From assembly GCF_014649955.1 (NCBI RefSeq), contig NZ_BMUA01000001.1, positions 806,001 to 870,000 on the forward strand: DNA of 64,000 bases. The letters are read 5' to 3'. The position numbers were made by a program, and so were the translations under genes. The stretch comes from Streptomyces violascens (lineage in GTDB: Bacteria > Actinomycetota > Actinomycetes > Streptomycetales > Streptomycetaceae). This document shows positions 27,455 through 38,169 of this stretch, piece by piece (the stretch's first letter is position 1; every line of letters starts with the position of its first letter). The notes under the pieces are model-generated. The model ran no database searches. It had not been told where the DNA came from and saw nothing but the letters and a program-made list of their open reading frames with translations.

Positions 27455-28237
27455 TCAGCGAGCGGGGCTGACGGCCTGGAGCAGGCGGCCTTCGGGGTAG
27501 GCGAGGGCGACATCGGGCAGGGCGCCGGTGCGGCCGCTGAGCAGCACCGTCAGGCCTCCGACCTGGGCCGCGTCCGGTGCGGGCATGATCCCGGCCCGGC
27601 GCAGGCCCTGGGCGGCCACGGCTTCGGCACTGCCGAAGAAGGTAAGCGGGCCGCCGTCCGGGCGCAGGGCCATACGGATACGTTCGGCGACCAGCTCGTA
27701 ATGGGTGCAGCCCAGGACGACGGTCCTTACCTCGGGCGGCGTGAGGGCGGCGGCCACAGCGATGGCCCGGTCGATCGCGGCGTCGTCGGCGTGCTCCACG
27801 GCCTCGGCGAGGCCGGGGCACGGCACCCCCGTGACGGGGACGCCGTCGGCGAATTCACGGATCAGGCCGCGCTGGTAGGGGCTGCCGGTGGTGGCCGGGG
27901 TCGCCCAGATCGCGAAGGGCTCGCGGCCGGCCGCGGCGGGCTTGATCGCGGGAACGGTGCCGATCACCGGGATCTCGGGTTCCAGGGCTGCGCGGATCGC
28001 GGGCAGGGCGTGCACGGACGCGGTGTTGCAGGCGATGATCAGGGCGTCCGGCTCCAGGGCCGCGGCGGCCCTGGCCACGGCGAGGGCGCGCTCGGCGACG
28101 CCTTCGGGTGTGCGCGGGCCCCAGGGCATGCCGTCGGGGTCGTTCGAGATCACGAGTTCGGCGTCGGGCCGTAGCCGGCGTACCGCCGCGGCCGCGGCGA
28201 GCAGGCCGATTCCGGAGTCCATGAGCGCGATCTTCAC
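27455..28237 (-). CDS. Aspartate/glutamate racemase family protein
   Basis: 260 aa. It has the two-cysteine racemase architecture: ACNTAS with Cys70 and GCTHYE with Cys177, and the N-terminal DSGIG, where the catalytic Asp is D7. In place of the usual substrate-loop 'PYG' it has MPWGPRTPEGV. It would interconvert L- and D-Glu (or Asp) and could feed peptidoglycan synthesis, but the divergent loop leaves open a second racemase instead of the housekeeping MurI. Start GTG 28237, without a strong ribosome site. Confidence 0.82.
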   Translation of the reverse strand: MKIALMDSGIGLLAAAAAVRRLRPDAELVISNDPDGMPWGPRTPEGVAERALAVARAAAALEPDALIIACNTASVHALPAIRAALEPEIPVIGTVPAIKPAAAGREPFAIWATPATTGSPYQRGLIREFADGVPVTGVPCPGLAEAVEHADDAAIDRAIAVAAALTPPEVRTVVLGCTHYELVAERIRMALRPDGGPLTFFGSAEAVAAQGLRRAGIMPAPDAAQVGGLTVLLSGRTGALPDVALAYPEGRLLQAVSPAR

Positions 28238-28297
28238 CCGGTCACCATAGTCGACGGGCCCCGGCGGAAGGGGCCGAGGTCCCGTGTGGAGTACGGG

Positions 28298-29494
28298 ATG
28301 TGGGGCAGACTGCGGCGGATGAGCGCCCTTGTATGGATCGCCTCGGTGTCCCTGGTCGTCTGGCTCTGGCTGCTGCTCGGGCAGGGCTTCTTCTGGCGCA
28401 CCGACCAGCGGCTGCCGCCCCGAGCGGCACTCGAACATTGGCCGGATGTCGCGGTGGTGGTGCCGGCCCGCGACGAGGCGGAGGTGCTGCCTTCGAGCCT
28501 TCCCTCGCTGCTCGCGCAGGACTATCCCGGCCGAGCGGAGATCTTCCTGGTGGACGACGGGAGCTCGGACGGCACCGGCGAGCTCGCCCGTTCCCTCGCC
28601 GAGCGGTGCGGAGGTCTGCCGTTGTCGGTGGTGTCTCCGGGTGAGCCGGAGGCGGGCTGGACCGGCAAGCTGTGGGCGCTGCGCCATGGCATCGCGCTCG
28701 CGCGGGCGCGTGAGCCGGAGTACCTCCTGCTCACCGACGCCGACATCGCGCATGCGCCGGACAGCCTGCGGGAGCTGGTCGCCGCGGCCCGCGGCGGCGG
28801 CTTCGACCTGGTGTCGCAGATGGCCCGGTTGCGGGTGGCGAGCGGCTGGGAGCGGCTGATCGTCCCGGCGTTCGTGTACTTCTTCGCGCAGTTGTATCCG
28901 TTCCGCTGGATCAACGCCCGCAGGCCGCGTGCCACGGCCGCCGCCGGTGGTTGCGTGCTCCTCCGTACGGAGGCTGCCGTACGGGCCGGGATTCCGGACG
29001 CGGTGCGCCAGGCGGTGATCGACGACGTGTCCGTGGCGCGCGCGGTGCGCACGTCCGGCGGGCGGGTGTGGCTGGGCCTCGCGGACCGGGTCGACAGCGT
29101 GCGCCCCTATCCGCTCCTCGCCGACCTGTGGCGGATGGTCTCGCGCAGTGCGTACGCGCAGTTGCGGCACAACCCGCTGGTGCTGCTCGGCACCGTCGCG
29201 GGTCTGGCGCTGGTCTATCTGGCACCGCCGGTCACGTTCGCCGCGGGCCTGGCGGCCGGGAGTGCCGGGGCCGCGTGGGCGGGCGGTCTTGCCTGGCTGG
29301 TGATGACCGGAACGTATCTGCCGATGCTCCGCCACTACCGTCAGCCGCTCGCGCTGGCCCCGACCCTGCCGTTCACGGCGCTGCTCTACCTGCTGATGAC
29401 GGTCGACTCGGCGGTGCAGCACTACCGGGGGCGGGGTGCGGCCTGGAAGGGCCGCACCTACGCCCGGCCCGAGGCCGCACCCGAGCAGCGGTGA
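28298..29494 (+). CDS. HpnB-like family 2 glycosyltransferase
   Basis: 398 aa membrane glycosyltransferase. An N-terminal helix precedes a GT-A domain: VAVVVPARDEAEVLPSSLPS, FLVDDGSSDGTGELAR, GWTGKLWALRHGIALA, and LLTDADIAHAPDSL with the metal-binding DAD. The later segment FVYFFAQLYPFRWINARRPR with AAAGGCVLLR is typical of HpnB-type proteins, and two to three C-terminal helices follow. The ATG at 28298 has GGAG 6 nt upstream. No squalene-hopene genes are near, so a hopanoid role is not supported by context. Confidence 0.85.
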   Translation: MWGRLRRMSALVWIASVSLVVWLWLLLGQGFFWRTDQRLPPRAALEHWPDVAVVVPARDEAEVLPSSLPSLLAQDYPGRAEIFLVDDGSSDGTGELARSLAERCGGLPLSVVSPGEPEAGWTGKLWALRHGIALARAREPEYLLLTDADIAHAPDSLRELVAAARGGGFDLVSQMARLRVASGWERLIVPAFVYFFAQLYPFRWINARRPRATAAAGGCVLLRTEAAVRAGIPDAVRQAVIDDVSVARAVRTSGGRVWLGLADRVDSVRPYPLLADLWRMVSRSAYAQLRHNPLVLLGTVAGLALVYLAPPVTFAAGLAAGSAGAAWAGGLAWLVMTGTYLPMLRHYRQPLALAPTLPFTALLYLLMTVDSAVQHYRGRGAAWKGRTYARPEAAPEQR

Positions 29495-29500
29495 CGCGGG

Positions 29501-30823
29501 CTACTTGCGGCCGGGCGTCCAGTTCATGCCCCAGCCGTAGGCCTGGTCGATGGTGCGCTGCGGGCTGACGCCGCGCGCGGGCACCAGGTAACGGGCCTCG
29601 CGCTGGACGACCAGGTCGCCGTTGTTGTTGGTGATCAGGGCGAGCGCGCAGACCGTGGAGGGGACGGTGCATTCGTCGAGGAAGAACTCGATCGGCGCGC
29701 CGAACTGCGGCTGGAGGGTCACCGTGGCGTGCAGGTCGGCGAAGCTGCGGGCGCCCTCGTAGATGGTGACGAAGATCAGCAGGCGGCGGAACTTGTCCTT
29801 CTGGTCGAGGTTGACGGTGAGGTTCTCGCCCGATTCGACGGCGCCGGTACGGTCGTCACCGTCGAGGTGGATGTACGGGGGCTGGTGGAGCGCGCCGAAG
29901 GCGTTGCCCAGGGCCTGGACGACGCCCTTGCGGCCGTCGGAGAGCTCGTACAGGGCGCACAGGTCGAGGTCGAGATCGGAGTGGTTGGCTGCGGCGCGGC
30001 CCAACTTGGCGCCCCAGCCGCTGAATTGCTTGCGGCTCTGCCAGTTGAGGTTCACCCGCATCGCGCCCGAAGTGCCGCCCTGTTTGGCGAGCGAAACCCT
30101 GGGCGTGTCCTTCGTGAGGGTGACTTTGGAGAGGCGCACCGGTGACGGCGGCGTCAACGGCGGAGCGGTCGGGGGCGCCGGAATCCGGGCGGCCGGCTCG
30201 GGCCATACGGGCGACGGGGGCGGGGTGTAGGCGGCCTGGGCGGGAGGCGGCACCGGGGTGAAGGGCGCCTGCACGGGGGACGCGGCGGGCGGCTGCTGAG
30301 GCTTGTCGACGGTGATCCCGAAGTCCGTTGCCAGGCCTTCGAGTCCGCTGTCGTAGCCCTGGCCGACCGCGCGGAACTTCCAGGCTCCCTGGCGGCGGTA
30401 GAGCTCACCGAGGATGAACGCGGTCTCGACGGTGGCGTCCTGGCTGTCGAAGCGCGCGAGCTCTGCGCCGGTGGCCGCGTCCAGGACGCGGATGCCGAGG
30501 CCCGGGACGCGGCCGAAGGTTCCGCCGTCGGCGGAGGCGGCGACCACGACGCGCTCGACGGCCGGTTCCACCCGCGCGAGGTCGATGACCAGGGTGTCCG
30601 TCACGGTGTCGGGACCGGACCGCTTGCCTTCGTGGCGTACGGCGCCCGAGGAGTGGGTGGGCTGGTTGTAGAAGACGAAGTCGGCGTCCGAGCGGACCCG
30701 TCCTGCGGCCAGCAGGAGAGCCGAGGCATCCACGTCGGGGACACCGGGTCCCGACCGCCAGGCCAGTTCGACGCGTACCGAGTGCGCAGGCACCGGAACA
30801 TTGGCTCCTTTAAGCATGGACAT
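29501..30823 (-). CDS. TerD family protein (two TerD/TerA-like domains)
   Basis: About 440 aa. Domain 1 (10-170) has the TerD signature [40 protein letters not shown] and [19 protein letters not shown] with Ca2+-binding-type acidic positions. A Pro-rich linker ([20 protein letters not shown]) leads to a TerA-like C-terminal domain ([55 protein letters not shown]). Such proteins belong to stress/tellurite-resistance systems; here no other ter genes are adjacent. The ATG at 30823 or the next at 30817 could be used; GGGGGAG precedes both. Confidence 0.88.
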   Translation of the reverse strand: MSMLKGANVPVPAHSVRVELAWRSGPGVPDVDASALLLAAGRVRSDADFVFYNQPTHSSGAVRHEGKRSGPDTVTDTLVIDLARVEPAVERVVVAASADGGTFGRVPGLGIRVLDAATGAELARFDSQDATVETAFILGELYRRQGAWKFRAVGQGYDSGLEGLATDFGITVDKPQQPPAASPVQAPFTPVPPPAQAAYTPPPSPVWPEPAARIPAPPTAPPLTPPSPVRLSKVTLTKDTPRVSLAKQGGTSGAMRVNLNWQSRKQFSGWGAKLGRAAANHSDLDLDLCALYELSDGRKGVVQALGNAFGALHQPPYIHLDGDDRTGAVESGENLTVNLDQKDKFRRLLIFVTIYEGARSFADLHATVTLQPQFGAPIEFFLDECTVPSTVCALALITNNNGDLVVQREARYLVPARGVSPQRTIDQAYGWGMNWTPGRK

Positions 30824-31079
30824 GCTCTCCCCCATCACTCGCCGCGGTGCCAAAAGATTTCTGCACCGTCAACCTAGTGCCCGGTCGGCCACCCGGCACC
30901 TCTCCCGTCCACCCGCCGGTAACCCCGGATGACCTTGCCCTTTACAGGATTCCAACGCCCCGGCGCGACCGATTTTCCCAAGTTCGCTCACATTGATGAT
31001 GCCCAGCCACTCCGAACACGCGAAACAACCCTCTTATCGGGCTCCCCAACGACCACATCGTGGGCTTAACTTATGTGCC

Positions 31080-31532
31080 ATGACCTCCCCCCGCTCCACC
31101 TATGGCGGCGGTTACTACTCCGCGCCGTTCTTCCCGGACACCCCCATCTACGACTCCCTCGTCGCAGAACGGGGTACGCCTCAGATCGCCCCGATCCGAG
31201 TGCCTTCCCTCTATGACACCGGCAGCAGTTACCTGCCGGCGCTTCCGTCGGCGCTGCCCGCGCTGCCGGCCGCCCCTTCGCAGCAGAGCCCCTCCTACGC
31301 CTCGTCGTACGGGTACCAGCAGCAGATGCCGCAGCCGACGCCGCTGCAGCACGCGCCCGCCCCGTACATCCCGCAGCAGACCTCGGCCCCGCGCGGCTAT
31401 CAGGGGCAGCAGGCCGTGCCGCAGCGGCCGATGGGCACCGGGTACGAGGCCATGCGCCCCGCAGCGCCCCGGCCGGCGCCCGCGCCGTACGAGGATCCGT
31501 ACAACCGGCCCTATCAGGGCACCGGGTACTGA
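31080..31532 (+). CDS. Pro/Gln/Tyr-rich conserved Streptomyces protein (DUF6643-like)
   Basis: 150 aa. The conserved N-terminus MTSPRSTYGGGYYSAPFFPD TPIYDSLVAERG is followed by a low-complexity Pro/Ala/Gln/Tyr tail (YQQQMPQPTPLQ, YEDPYNRPYQGTGY). There is no signal peptide or transmembrane helix. I recall this as a widespread Streptomyces protein of unknown function. No Shine-Dalgarno is obvious, so the start rests on conservation of the N-terminal block; an upstream in-frame ATG at 30993 gives non-coding-looking sequence. Confidence 0.65.
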   Translation: MTSPRSTYGGGYYSAPFFPDTPIYDSLVAERGTPQIAPIRVPSLYDTGSSYLPALPSALPALPAAPSQQSPSYASSYGYQQQMPQPTPLQHAPAPYIPQQTSAPRGYQGQQAVPQRPMGTGYEAMRPAAPRPAPAPYEDPYNRPYQGTGY

Positions 31533-31589
31533 TCAAGGGCGGGACCGGCCGCCCGGACGCTTGTCCGAGGCGGCTGGCAGAATGTGTTT

Positions 31590-32423
31590 ATGAGCAACGG
31601 ACTTGATGCGGTTGTCCACGGGATGCGCATTCATCCCGTCAAGTCGGTCGGGGGATACGACACAGCGCAAGCGGCGGTCGAGCCATGGGGGCTCGCCGGG
31701 GACCGTCGCTGGATGCTGGTGGACACAGAGGGCACGGCCGTCACTCAACGCGAGCGGCCGGGCCTCGCCCTGAGCAGTGCCGCCACACTGCCGGGCGGAG
31801 GCGTGCGGCTTTCCGCGCCGGGGCGCGACGATCTGGTCGTCGAGCCGCCGGAGCCGATCGCCGCCGTGGGCGTCACGCTCTTCGGCAACAAGTTCAAGGC
31901 GGTGACCGCCGCCGACGAGGCCCACGCGTGGTTCAGCGCCTATCTGGGCACCGAGGTGCGGCTCATGCACCTGGACGATCCGGCGCGCCGCAGGACGATC
32001 AACCCCAAGTACGCGCCGAACGGCGAGACGGTCAGCTTCGCCGACGGATACCCGCTCCAGATCGCCACGCGCGCCTCGCTCGACGCCCTCAACGCGCTGA
32101 TCGCACAAGGTGGCCACCCCGCCGAGGGCCCCCTGCCGATGAACCGGTTCCGGCCCAACGTCGTCATCGACGGCACCGAGGCATGGGCCGAGGACACCTG
32201 GTCACGGATATCGATCGGCGAGGTCACCTTTCGGGTGGCGAAGCCCTGCGGGCGCTGCGTCATCACCACCACCGACCAGGCCACCGCGGAGCGCGGCAAG
32301 GAGCCGCTGCGCACCCTGGCCCGGCACCGCCGGATCGGCCGCTCGCTGGCGTTCGGCGTCCTGGTGATCCCGGAGGACACCGGCATCATCCGCATCGGTG
32401 ACGCGCTGAAGGTGCTCGCATAG
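31590..32423 (+). CDS. MOSC domain protein
   Basis: 277 aa. An N-terminal MOSC beta-barrel (VHGMRIHPVKSVGGYDTAQA, PWGLAGDRRWMLVDTEGTAV) and a C-terminal MOSC domain (MNRFRPNVVIDGTEAWAED, RVAKPCGRCVITTTDQATAE) are present. The Cys in KPCGRC is the probable ligand of the molybdenum cofactor. The family includes mARC/YcbX-type enzymes that reduce N-hydroxylated compounds. The ATG at 31590 was chosen; a GTG two codons earlier is possible. Confidence 0.88.
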   Translation: MSNGLDAVVHGMRIHPVKSVGGYDTAQAAVEPWGLAGDRRWMLVDTEGTAVTQRERPGLALSSAATLPGGGVRLSAPGRDDLVVEPPEPIAAVGVTLFGNKFKAVTAADEAHAWFSAYLGTEVRLMHLDDPARRRTINPKYAPNGETVSFADGYPLQIATRASLDALNALIAQGGHPAEGPLPMNRFRPNVVIDGTEAWAEDTWSRISIGEVTFRVAKPCGRCVITTTDQATAERGKEPLRTLARHRRIGRSLAFGVLVIPEDTGIIRIGDALKVLA

Positions 32424-32561
32424 CTCTGCGCCACGCGGGAACTCCTGTGGGTAGCAGAGGCGTTGGACAGGGCAAGCCGGGTGGATCAGATCCCTGTTCG
32501 TGCCACCCGCGCGCAGGCCGGCCCGCCGGGGCGGCATGAAGCGGAAGGGGGTGCGTGGCGC

Positions 32562-33167
32562 GTGCGAGCCATTACGGGAGTGTGGCGCTGGCGGCACAAT
32601 CCGCTGCGCCGCCGCACCGACTTCGCGGAGGCCTGGCTGGCGCTCGTGGCCCTGGTGCTCATGGTGTTCGCCGCGCCGGCGGTGGGGGTGCTCTGCGGTT
32701 CCCTCACGGATACGAGCCTGCGCCAGGCGGTCACCGAGCAGCGCCGGCACCGGCATGTGACCTCGGCGGTGGTGGTGCGCCGGGCCGAGCAGCACGCGCC
32801 GGTCTCCGAGCCCGACGGTTCGATGGGCCGCGCCATCCGCACCCGTGTGGTCGCCAACTGGACTGCGTACGACGGCAGTTCACACAGCGGGACGCTGGCC
32901 TCGCCGCTCAAGGCGCCCGCTCCCGGCGCCACTTTCCGGATATGGACCGACGACCGCGGGCGTCCGGCGCCCCGTCCGATGGCACTGTCCGCGGCCGACA
33001 CGCATGCCGTGTTCTCGGGGATCTGCGCGGCCGCGGCGGCCGCCGGACTCGTCGAGGGCGTACGGCGGTTGATCGTATGGCGGCTGATACGCCGGCGGTA
33101 CGAGCGACTGGACCGGGCGTGGGCCCGGTACGGTCCGGACTGGGGCCGTACCGGCGCAGGCAGCTGA
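32562..33167 (+). CDS. Rv1733c-like two-helix membrane protein
   Basis: 201 aa. The start [20 protein letters not shown] matches the actinobacterial Rv1733c-type membrane proteins. A first helix ([20 protein letters not shown]) is followed by a 100-residue extracytoplasmic domain ([33 protein letters not shown]) and a second helix ([19 protein letters not shown]). The GTG at 32562 is preceded by a GGGGG stretch. Function unknown. Confidence 0.75.
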   Translation: MRAITGVWRWRHNPLRRRTDFAEAWLALVALVLMVFAAPAVGVLCGSLTDTSLRQAVTEQRRHRHVTSAVVVRRAEQHAPVSEPDGSMGRAIRTRVVANWTAYDGSSHSGTLASPLKAPAPGATFRIWTDDRGRPAPRPMALSAADTHAVFSGICAAAAAAGLVEGVRRLIVWRLIRRRYERLDRAWARYGPDWGRTGAGS

Positions 33168-33280
33168 CCGGTCAACTCACCGGCCCCGCGCGCGCTACGG
33201 TGGACCATCAGTCGCACAAACCAGGTCACGGTCGAGGTGTGTGCGAGGTCGTACGCACGAGGTGGGGGCACGGCAGCACC

Positions 33281-35683
33281 ATGGCTCAGGGCACGGTCCA
33301 GGTGACGCACACGGGCACGTCGAGGTGGCGCCGCCGCACGGGTGAGTACGCCTCTCTGGCCGCGGCCCTGGAGGCCGCGGGCGACGGCGACGTCCTGACC
33401 GTCGCCCCGGGCACCTACCGGGAGAATCTGGTGCTGCGCCATTCGGTGACGCTGCGCGGCCCCGAGGGTGCGGTCGGTTCGGTCCGGATCGCGCCGGCCG
33501 ACGGTGTGGCACTGACCGTGCGCGCCTCGGCGACCCTGCGGGACCTGTATCTGGAGGGCCAGGACGCGGCGGCGCCCGCGCTGCTCGTGGAGGACGGTGC
33601 GCCCGAGCTCGTCGATCTGCGGGTGGTGACGCGCTCCGCGGTGGGCATCGAGGTCCGCGGCGGGGCACGGCCCACGGTGCGGCGCTGCACGGTGGACAAC
33701 CCGGGCGGCGTCGGCATCGGTGTGTTCGACGGTGCGGGCGGGGTGTTCGAGGAGTGCGAGGTCGTCGCGGCCGGCCAGTCCGGGGTCTCGGTGCACAGCG
33801 GCGGCCACCCCCGCCTCGAACGCTGCCGGGTGCACCACTCCAGCGGCGCCGGGCTCGCCGTCAGCGGCGAGGGCAGCGGTCTCGAGGCGCTCGGCTGCGA
33901 GGTGTACGAGATCAAGGGCGCCGGGGTGCAGATCGCCTCGCGCGCCTCGGCCCACCTGACCGACTGTACGGTGCACCGGACTTCGGCCGACGGCATCACC
34001 CTGGACACGGACGCGGTGCTCACACTCGCCGACTGCGACATTCACGACATCCCGGAGAACGCGGTCGATCTGCGTTCGCGCTCGGTGCTCACGCTGACCC
34101 GCACCAAGGTCCGCCGCTTCGGGCGCAACGGCCTGTCGGTGTGGGACCCGGGCACGCGGGTGGACGCCAACCAGTGCGAGATCCACGACAGTACGGGCGA
34201 CTATCCGGCGGTGTGGGTCAGCGACGGAGCCACCGCGGTCCTGGAGGGCTGCCGCGTCCATGACGTACCGGACGCGATCTTCGTGCTCGACCGGGGCTCG
34301 CGCGCCGACGTCGTCGACAGTGATCTCACCCAGGTCCGCAACACCGCGGTGTCGGTGAGCGACGGCGCCACCGCGCAGCTCGACGACTGCCGGATCAGGG
34401 AGGCGTCCACCGGCGCCTGGTTCCGTGACCACGGCAGCGGCGGCACGCTCGCGGGCTGCACCATCGACGGCGCGCAGACCGGCGTCATCGTCACCAAGGG
34501 CGCCGATCCGCGCATCGAGCGCGTCACGGTCACCTCGCCCGCCGAGGCCGGGTTCTACGTGTCCGCCGAGGGCCGGGGCACCTTCCACGGCTGTCGGGTG
34601 ACCGGCAGCGGCGGCTTCGGCTTCCATGTCATCGACGGCTGCCGTACGACGCTGACGCGCTGCCGCACCGAGCGGTGCGCGCGCGGCGGTTATGAGTTCT
34701 CGGAGGACGGCGCGGTCGTCGAGGACTGCACCAGCGACGAGAGCGGCGCCAAGGCGGGCGCGGCCGAGCCGCCCGCGGTGCTGAGCGCGACGCAGACCAT
34801 GGGGCTGCTCTCGGCCGTACCCGGCCCGCGCGCCGTCGAGTCCCCGGCGGCGGAGCAGTTGACCGAGCCCGCGCGCACGTCGGGCGCGGTGCTCGGCGAG
34901 CTGGACACGTTGGTGGGTCTGGAGAGCGTCAAGCGCGAGGTGCGGGCGCTCACCGACATGATCGAGGTCGGCCGCAGGCGGCAGCAGGCCGGACTCAAGG
35001 CGGCCTCGGTCCGCCGCCATCTGGTCTTCACGGGCTCCCCCGGCACCGGAAAGACCACGGTGGCGCGCCTGTACGGGGAGATCCTGGCATCCCTCGGCGT
35101 CCTGGAGCGCGGCCATCTCGTCGAGGTGTCGCGCGTCGACCTGGTCGGCGAGCACATCGGGTCCACCGCGATCCGCACCCAGGAGGCCTTCGACCGGGCG
35201 CGCGGCGGGGTGCTGTTCATCGACGAGGCGTACGCCCTGTCCCCCGAGGACTCGGGCCGGGACTTCGGCCGTGAGGCCATCGACACGCTGGTGAAGCTGA
35301 TGGAGGACCACCGTGAGGCGGTGGTGGTCATCGTCGCCGGATACACGGCGGAGATGGAGCGCTTCCTGAGCGTCAACCCCGGTGTGGCGTCCCGGTTCTC
35401 ACGGACCATCAGGTTCTCGGACTACTCCCCGGAGGAGCTGCTTCGCATCGTGGAGCAGCAGGCCGACGAGCACGAGTACCGGCTCGGCTCCGGCACCGCG
35501 GAGTGCCTCCTGAAGTACTTCACGGTGCTGCCCAGGGGCGCGGCGTTCGGCAACGGGCGCACCGCGCGCCAGACGTTCGAGTCGATGGTGGAGCGGCACG
35601 CGGGCCGGGTCGCCCAGCTGGCCGAGGCCAGCACCGACGACCTGACCCTGCTCTATCCGGACGATCTGCCCGAACTTCCCTGA
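33281..35683 (+). CDS. Parallel beta-helix / CbxX-EccA-type AAA+ ATPase fusion
   Basis: 800 aa. Residues 20-490 are about 20 right-handed beta-helix coils (pectate-lyase-like repeats of about 22 residues such as [20 protein letters not shown]). They start with a typical cap, [21 protein letters not shown] linker leads to an AAA+ module near 545: [20 protein letters not shown], Walker [10 protein letters not shown] (585-593), Walker B VLFIDEA (644-650), and the Arg-finger region [12 protein letters not shown]. The ATPase resembles CbxX/CfxQ and type VII secretion EccA. No signal peptide is visible, so it is presumably cytosolic. Partner or substrate unknown. Confidence 0.9.
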   Translation: MAQGTVQVTHTGTSRWRRRTGEYASLAAALEAAGDGDVLTVAPGTYRENLVLRHSVTLRGPEGAVGSVRIAPADGVALTVRASATLRDLYLEGQDAAAPALLVEDGAPELVDLRVVTRSAVGIEVRGGARPTVRRCTVDNPGGVGIGVFDGAGGVFEECEVVAAGQSGVSVHSGGHPRLERCRVHHSSGAGLAVSGEGSGLEALGCEVYEIKGAGVQIASRASAHLTDCTVHRTSADGITLDTDAVLTLADCDIHDIPENAVDLRSRSVLTLTRTKVRRFGRNGLSVWDPGTRVDANQCEIHDSTGDYPAVWVSDGATAVLEGCRVHDVPDAIFVLDRGSRADVVDSDLTQVRNTAVSVSDGATAQLDDCRIREASTGAWFRDHGSGGTLAGCTIDGAQTGVIVTKGADPRIERVTVTSPAEAGFYVSAEGRGTFHGCRVTGSGGFGFHVIDGCRTTLTRCRTERCARGGYEFSEDGAVVEDCTSDESGAKAGAAEPPAVLSATQTMGLLSAVPGPRAVESPAAEQLTEPARTSGAVLGELDTLVGLESVKREVRALTDMIEVGRRRQQAGLKAASVRRHLVFTGSPGTGKTTVARLYGEILASLGVLERGHLVEVSRVDLVGEHIGSTAIRTQEAFDRARGGVLFIDEAYALSPEDSGRDFGREAIDTLVKLMEDHREAVVVIVAGYTAEMERFLSVNPGVASRFSRTIRFSDYSPEELLRIVEQQADEHEYRLGSGTAECLLKYFTVLPRGAAFGNGRTARQTFESMVERHAGRVAQLAEASTDDLTLLYPDDLPELP

Positions 35684-38034
35684 TCCGCCCGCTGGTTCGG
35701 CACCCCGCTCGCCAGCTCGGCCAGGAGCAGGGCCCGTTCGCGGCCGAAGGCGGGGTCGGCCTGGTAGTCGGAGTGCCCCAGTATCGGCGCGGGCAGCGGG
35801 TGTTCGCGGGTGCGGCCGTAGGCGAGCGGGTCGAGCAGCGGTCCCCTGTCGACGTCGCCGCCGGTCAGGACGGGGCCGCCGATGGGGTCGGTGGTGCGCC
35901 ACAGGTTCCTCCAGCAGTGCACCTCCTGGTGGAGCGCCTGGAGCGGCGCGGGGCCGAAGTAGGTGGGGAACCAGCGTCCGTAGAGCCGCTCGACGGGGCA
36001 GCCGTAGGTGAGCAGGGCGACCCGGCGCCGGGTGGCTGCGGGCAGTTGCCAGACGGCGGCCGCGGCGAGCACGCTGCCCTGCGAGTGGCCGGAGATCACG
36101 AGACGGCCGCCGGTCCGTTCGGTCCAGGTGTTCATCCGCCAGGCGAGGTCGGGCACGGCCCGCTCCGCGTAGCAGGGCGGCGCGAAGGGGTGTGCGGCGC
36201 GCGGCCAGAACGTGCCGACGTCCCACAGGATGCCGACGGTGCGGCGGGCCGCCGCGTCCTTGTAGGCGCGCCGGCCCCAGGTGACGAAGAGCAGGAAGCC
36301 GAAGCCCGTGCACCAGGAGCCGAGCGACTGGGCCGCGTCGGCGGCGAACGCGATGGGCGTGGCCGCCCGGTCGGCCGCCTGCTCCGGCACTTCGCTGGTC
36401 CACCACGCGCCGACCAGGGCCGCGGCGCCGAGCAGCAGGGACGCGCCGGAGACGATGCCGAGGAAGACGGGGGCGTGGTCGGTGAGCCCGGCCATCGCGC
36501 GCGCTCTGGCGATCTGGCGGGTGCGGGCGGTGTCGGGCTGTTCGGTGGGATAGTCGGCCATGACGCGCGGGGCATCGGCACGGGCGGTGCGCCAGGTGCG
36601 TACGGCGAAGAACAGCACGACGGGGATCAACAGGGCCAGCAGGGCGGGGATCACCGAAGCCTGCCACGTCAGCAGCGCGGGCGGCCCGTTGAAGGACGCC
36701 CGGTGGATGGCCCCGTGGTCCACCCAGTCGGCGACGCGCTGGGCGACACCGCCCGTCATCACGCCGCCGAGCGCGCAGGCGAGCATGGCGACGGCGGGGC
36801 CGCCGAGTCCGCACAGGGCGGTGCGCTCCCCTGGCGCCCGCCGTCGCAGGTGCCGGGCCACGGCCGCCAGGGCGGTGATCAACACGCCCTGGGCGAAGGC
36901 GAGGAAGCCGAAGGAGCGGTCGCCGGGCAGGGTGCCGGAGGAGACCCAGTCGGCACGGTCCCAGGCCGCATACACCACGGCGAGCGCGAGCAGGGCGAGT
37001 GAGGAGACGGGCAGCCAGGCGGTGACGGCCCGGTCGAGCTGCTCGTCAAGACGCGTTTCGGTACGCCCCCTGCGGCACACGACCCACACCACAACCACCC
37101 CTGCCACTGCGAGAGTTGACTCCAGAAGCAGGCCCAGCGTCTCGAAGACGGCGCTGGTGGCGGCGCGGTCGTAACGCGCCGCGGCGGCCGTGACGCCCGC
37201 GGCGGTGGTCAGGAACCCGGCGGCGGTGTGGGCGGCGCGGAGCCGGGCCACCAGACGCCTGCCGTACCAGAATCCGGGGCTGCTGAAGGCGGGCTTGACG
37301 GCCTCGACGTGGTCGTCTGCGGGCTCGGCGTTCAGCGGCTGCTGGGATTCGTACGCGCTCCAGGTGCGGTTGGAGAGGTACCAGAGCAGGAAGGTCAGGC
37401 CCGCGGGCGCGAGTGCCGCGAGGGCGAGGCGGCGGCCCGGCTGGGACCACCAGCCGTGGTGGGCGACGGAGGTGAAGCCCAGCCAGTACCAGGAGCGCGA
37501 GCAGGGGGCCGAGCCCGCGCACTGCCAGGCGGTGAGGTCGAGCGCGACCTCGCAGGCGGCGGCGACCAGGAGCACGGTGAGGCTGAGCGCGATGAGCCGC
37601 ACCAGGACCCCGTACAGCCGGACCGCCCAGTGTGGTTCCTTGGCGGGCGGCCGCATCCAGTGCGCGAGGTTGATCACCATGAACGGCAGCAGGAGCAGCC
37701 ACAGGGCGCGGGCGCTGTTGCCGGAGGTCAGGTTGCACCAGACGTACGCCTCGGGCACCGGGCGGTCGCGGTAGCGCTCGGGGTGCGCCTCGGCGTCGGT
37801 GTCCTCGGCGCGGCGGTAGATGGCCGCCGTGTCGTCGCCCGTGACGCACACGGTGCGGGGGGCGTCGAGCATCTTCTGCGGTGTGGTGCCCCCGACGCCG
37901 TGGACAAGGAGTTCGAGGGCGGGCCCGCCGCTCTCGACTGCTGGGGCACCGGCCTGGGCGGCGGGTGTGGCACGGGACACTTCTGCGACTCGCTCTCGTG
38001 ATGGCAGGATCGGCGACGCGAAGGGCACGGACAT
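35653..38034 (-). CDS. Large membrane protein with split alpha/beta-hydrolase motifs
   Basis: 793 aa. The N-terminus carries an alpha/beta-hydrolase first-strand motif, [17 protein letters not shown], near residue 42. Then come about ten membrane helices (120-560), and the nucleophile elbow [19 protein letters not shown] appears only near residue 650, followed by [17 protein letters not shown] and a possible catalytic His in LGHSDYQ. The hydrolase fold is thus interrupted by a membrane domain. A lipase/esterase or thioesterase activity at the membrane is inferred. It overlaps the 3' end of the AAA+ gene by 31 bp in convergent orientation and is divergent from the DeoR gene. Confidence 0.75.
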   Translation of the reverse strand: MSVPFASPILPSRERVAEVSRATPAAQAGAPAVESGGPALELLVHGVGGTTPQKMLDAPRTVCVTGDDTAAIYRRAEDTDAEAHPERYRDRPVPEAYVWCNLTSGNSARALWLLLLPFMVINLAHWMRPPAKEPHWAVRLYGVLVRLIALSLTVLLVAAACEVALDLTAWQCAGSAPCSRSWYWLGFTSVAHHGWWSQPGRRLALAALAPAGLTFLLWYLSNRTWSAYESQQPLNAEPADDHVEAVKPAFSSPGFWYGRRLVARLRAAHTAAGFLTTAAGVTAAAARYDRAATSAVFETLGLLLESTLAVAGVVVVWVVCRRGRTETRLDEQLDRAVTAWLPVSSLALLALAVVYAAWDRADWVSSGTLPGDRSFGFLAFAQGVLITALAAVARHLRRRAPGERTALCGLGGPAVAMLACALGGVMTGGVAQRVADWVDHGAIHRASFNGPPALLTWQASVIPALLALLIPVVLFFAVRTWRTARADAPRVMADYPTEQPDTARTRQIARARAMAGLTDHAPVFLGIVSGASLLLGAAALVGAWWTSEVPEQAADRAATPIAFAADAAQSLGSWCTGFGFLLFVTWGRRAYKDAAARRTVGILWDVGTFWPRAAHPFAPPCYAERAVPDLAWRMNTWTERTGGRLVISGHSQGSVLAAAAVWQLPAATRRRVALLTYGCPVERLYGRWFPTYFGPAPLQALHQEVHCWRNLWRTTDPIGGPVLTGGDVDRGPLLDPLAYGRTREHPLPAPILGHSDYQADPAFGRERALLLAELASGVPNQRADQGSSGRSSG

Positions 38035-38071
38035 TCAGGATCTCGGATCCGGGTGCCCCGGCGCAGTGCTC

Positions 38072-38090
38072 TCACGGAATCTCCCCGTGA
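38072..38090. promoter_or_regulatory. Inverted repeat in divergent spacer
   Basis: TCACGG-N7-CCGTGA lies between the split-hydrolase gene (38 bp from its start) and the DeoR/GlpR gene (80 bp from its start). It is a candidate DeoR-type operator, from position and symmetry only. Confidence 0.35.
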
Positions 38091-38169
38091 CAGGATGGGG
38101 TGTCCGTAGCCGGGGGTGCAGATGTGCCCGGCGAGTGTGTTCGACAATGTGGAAGGGGCCGGCCCGGCA

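Noticed and set aside
28298..29494. Hopanoid biosynthesis locus suggested by the HpnB-like glycosyltransferase
   Set aside because: No squalene synthase, squalene-hopene cyclase or other hpn genes are in the window; the neighbours are a racemase-like and a TerD gene.
29501..30823. Tellurite-resistance (ter) gene cluster
   Set aside because: Only one TerD/TerA-like gene is present; there is no TerC, TerB or additional TerD gene beside it.
30993..31079. N-terminal extension of the Pro/Gln/Tyr-rich protein starting at 30993
   Set aside because: The extra 29 codons have poor codon bias and no ribosome site, and the conserved block begins at MTSPRST (31080).
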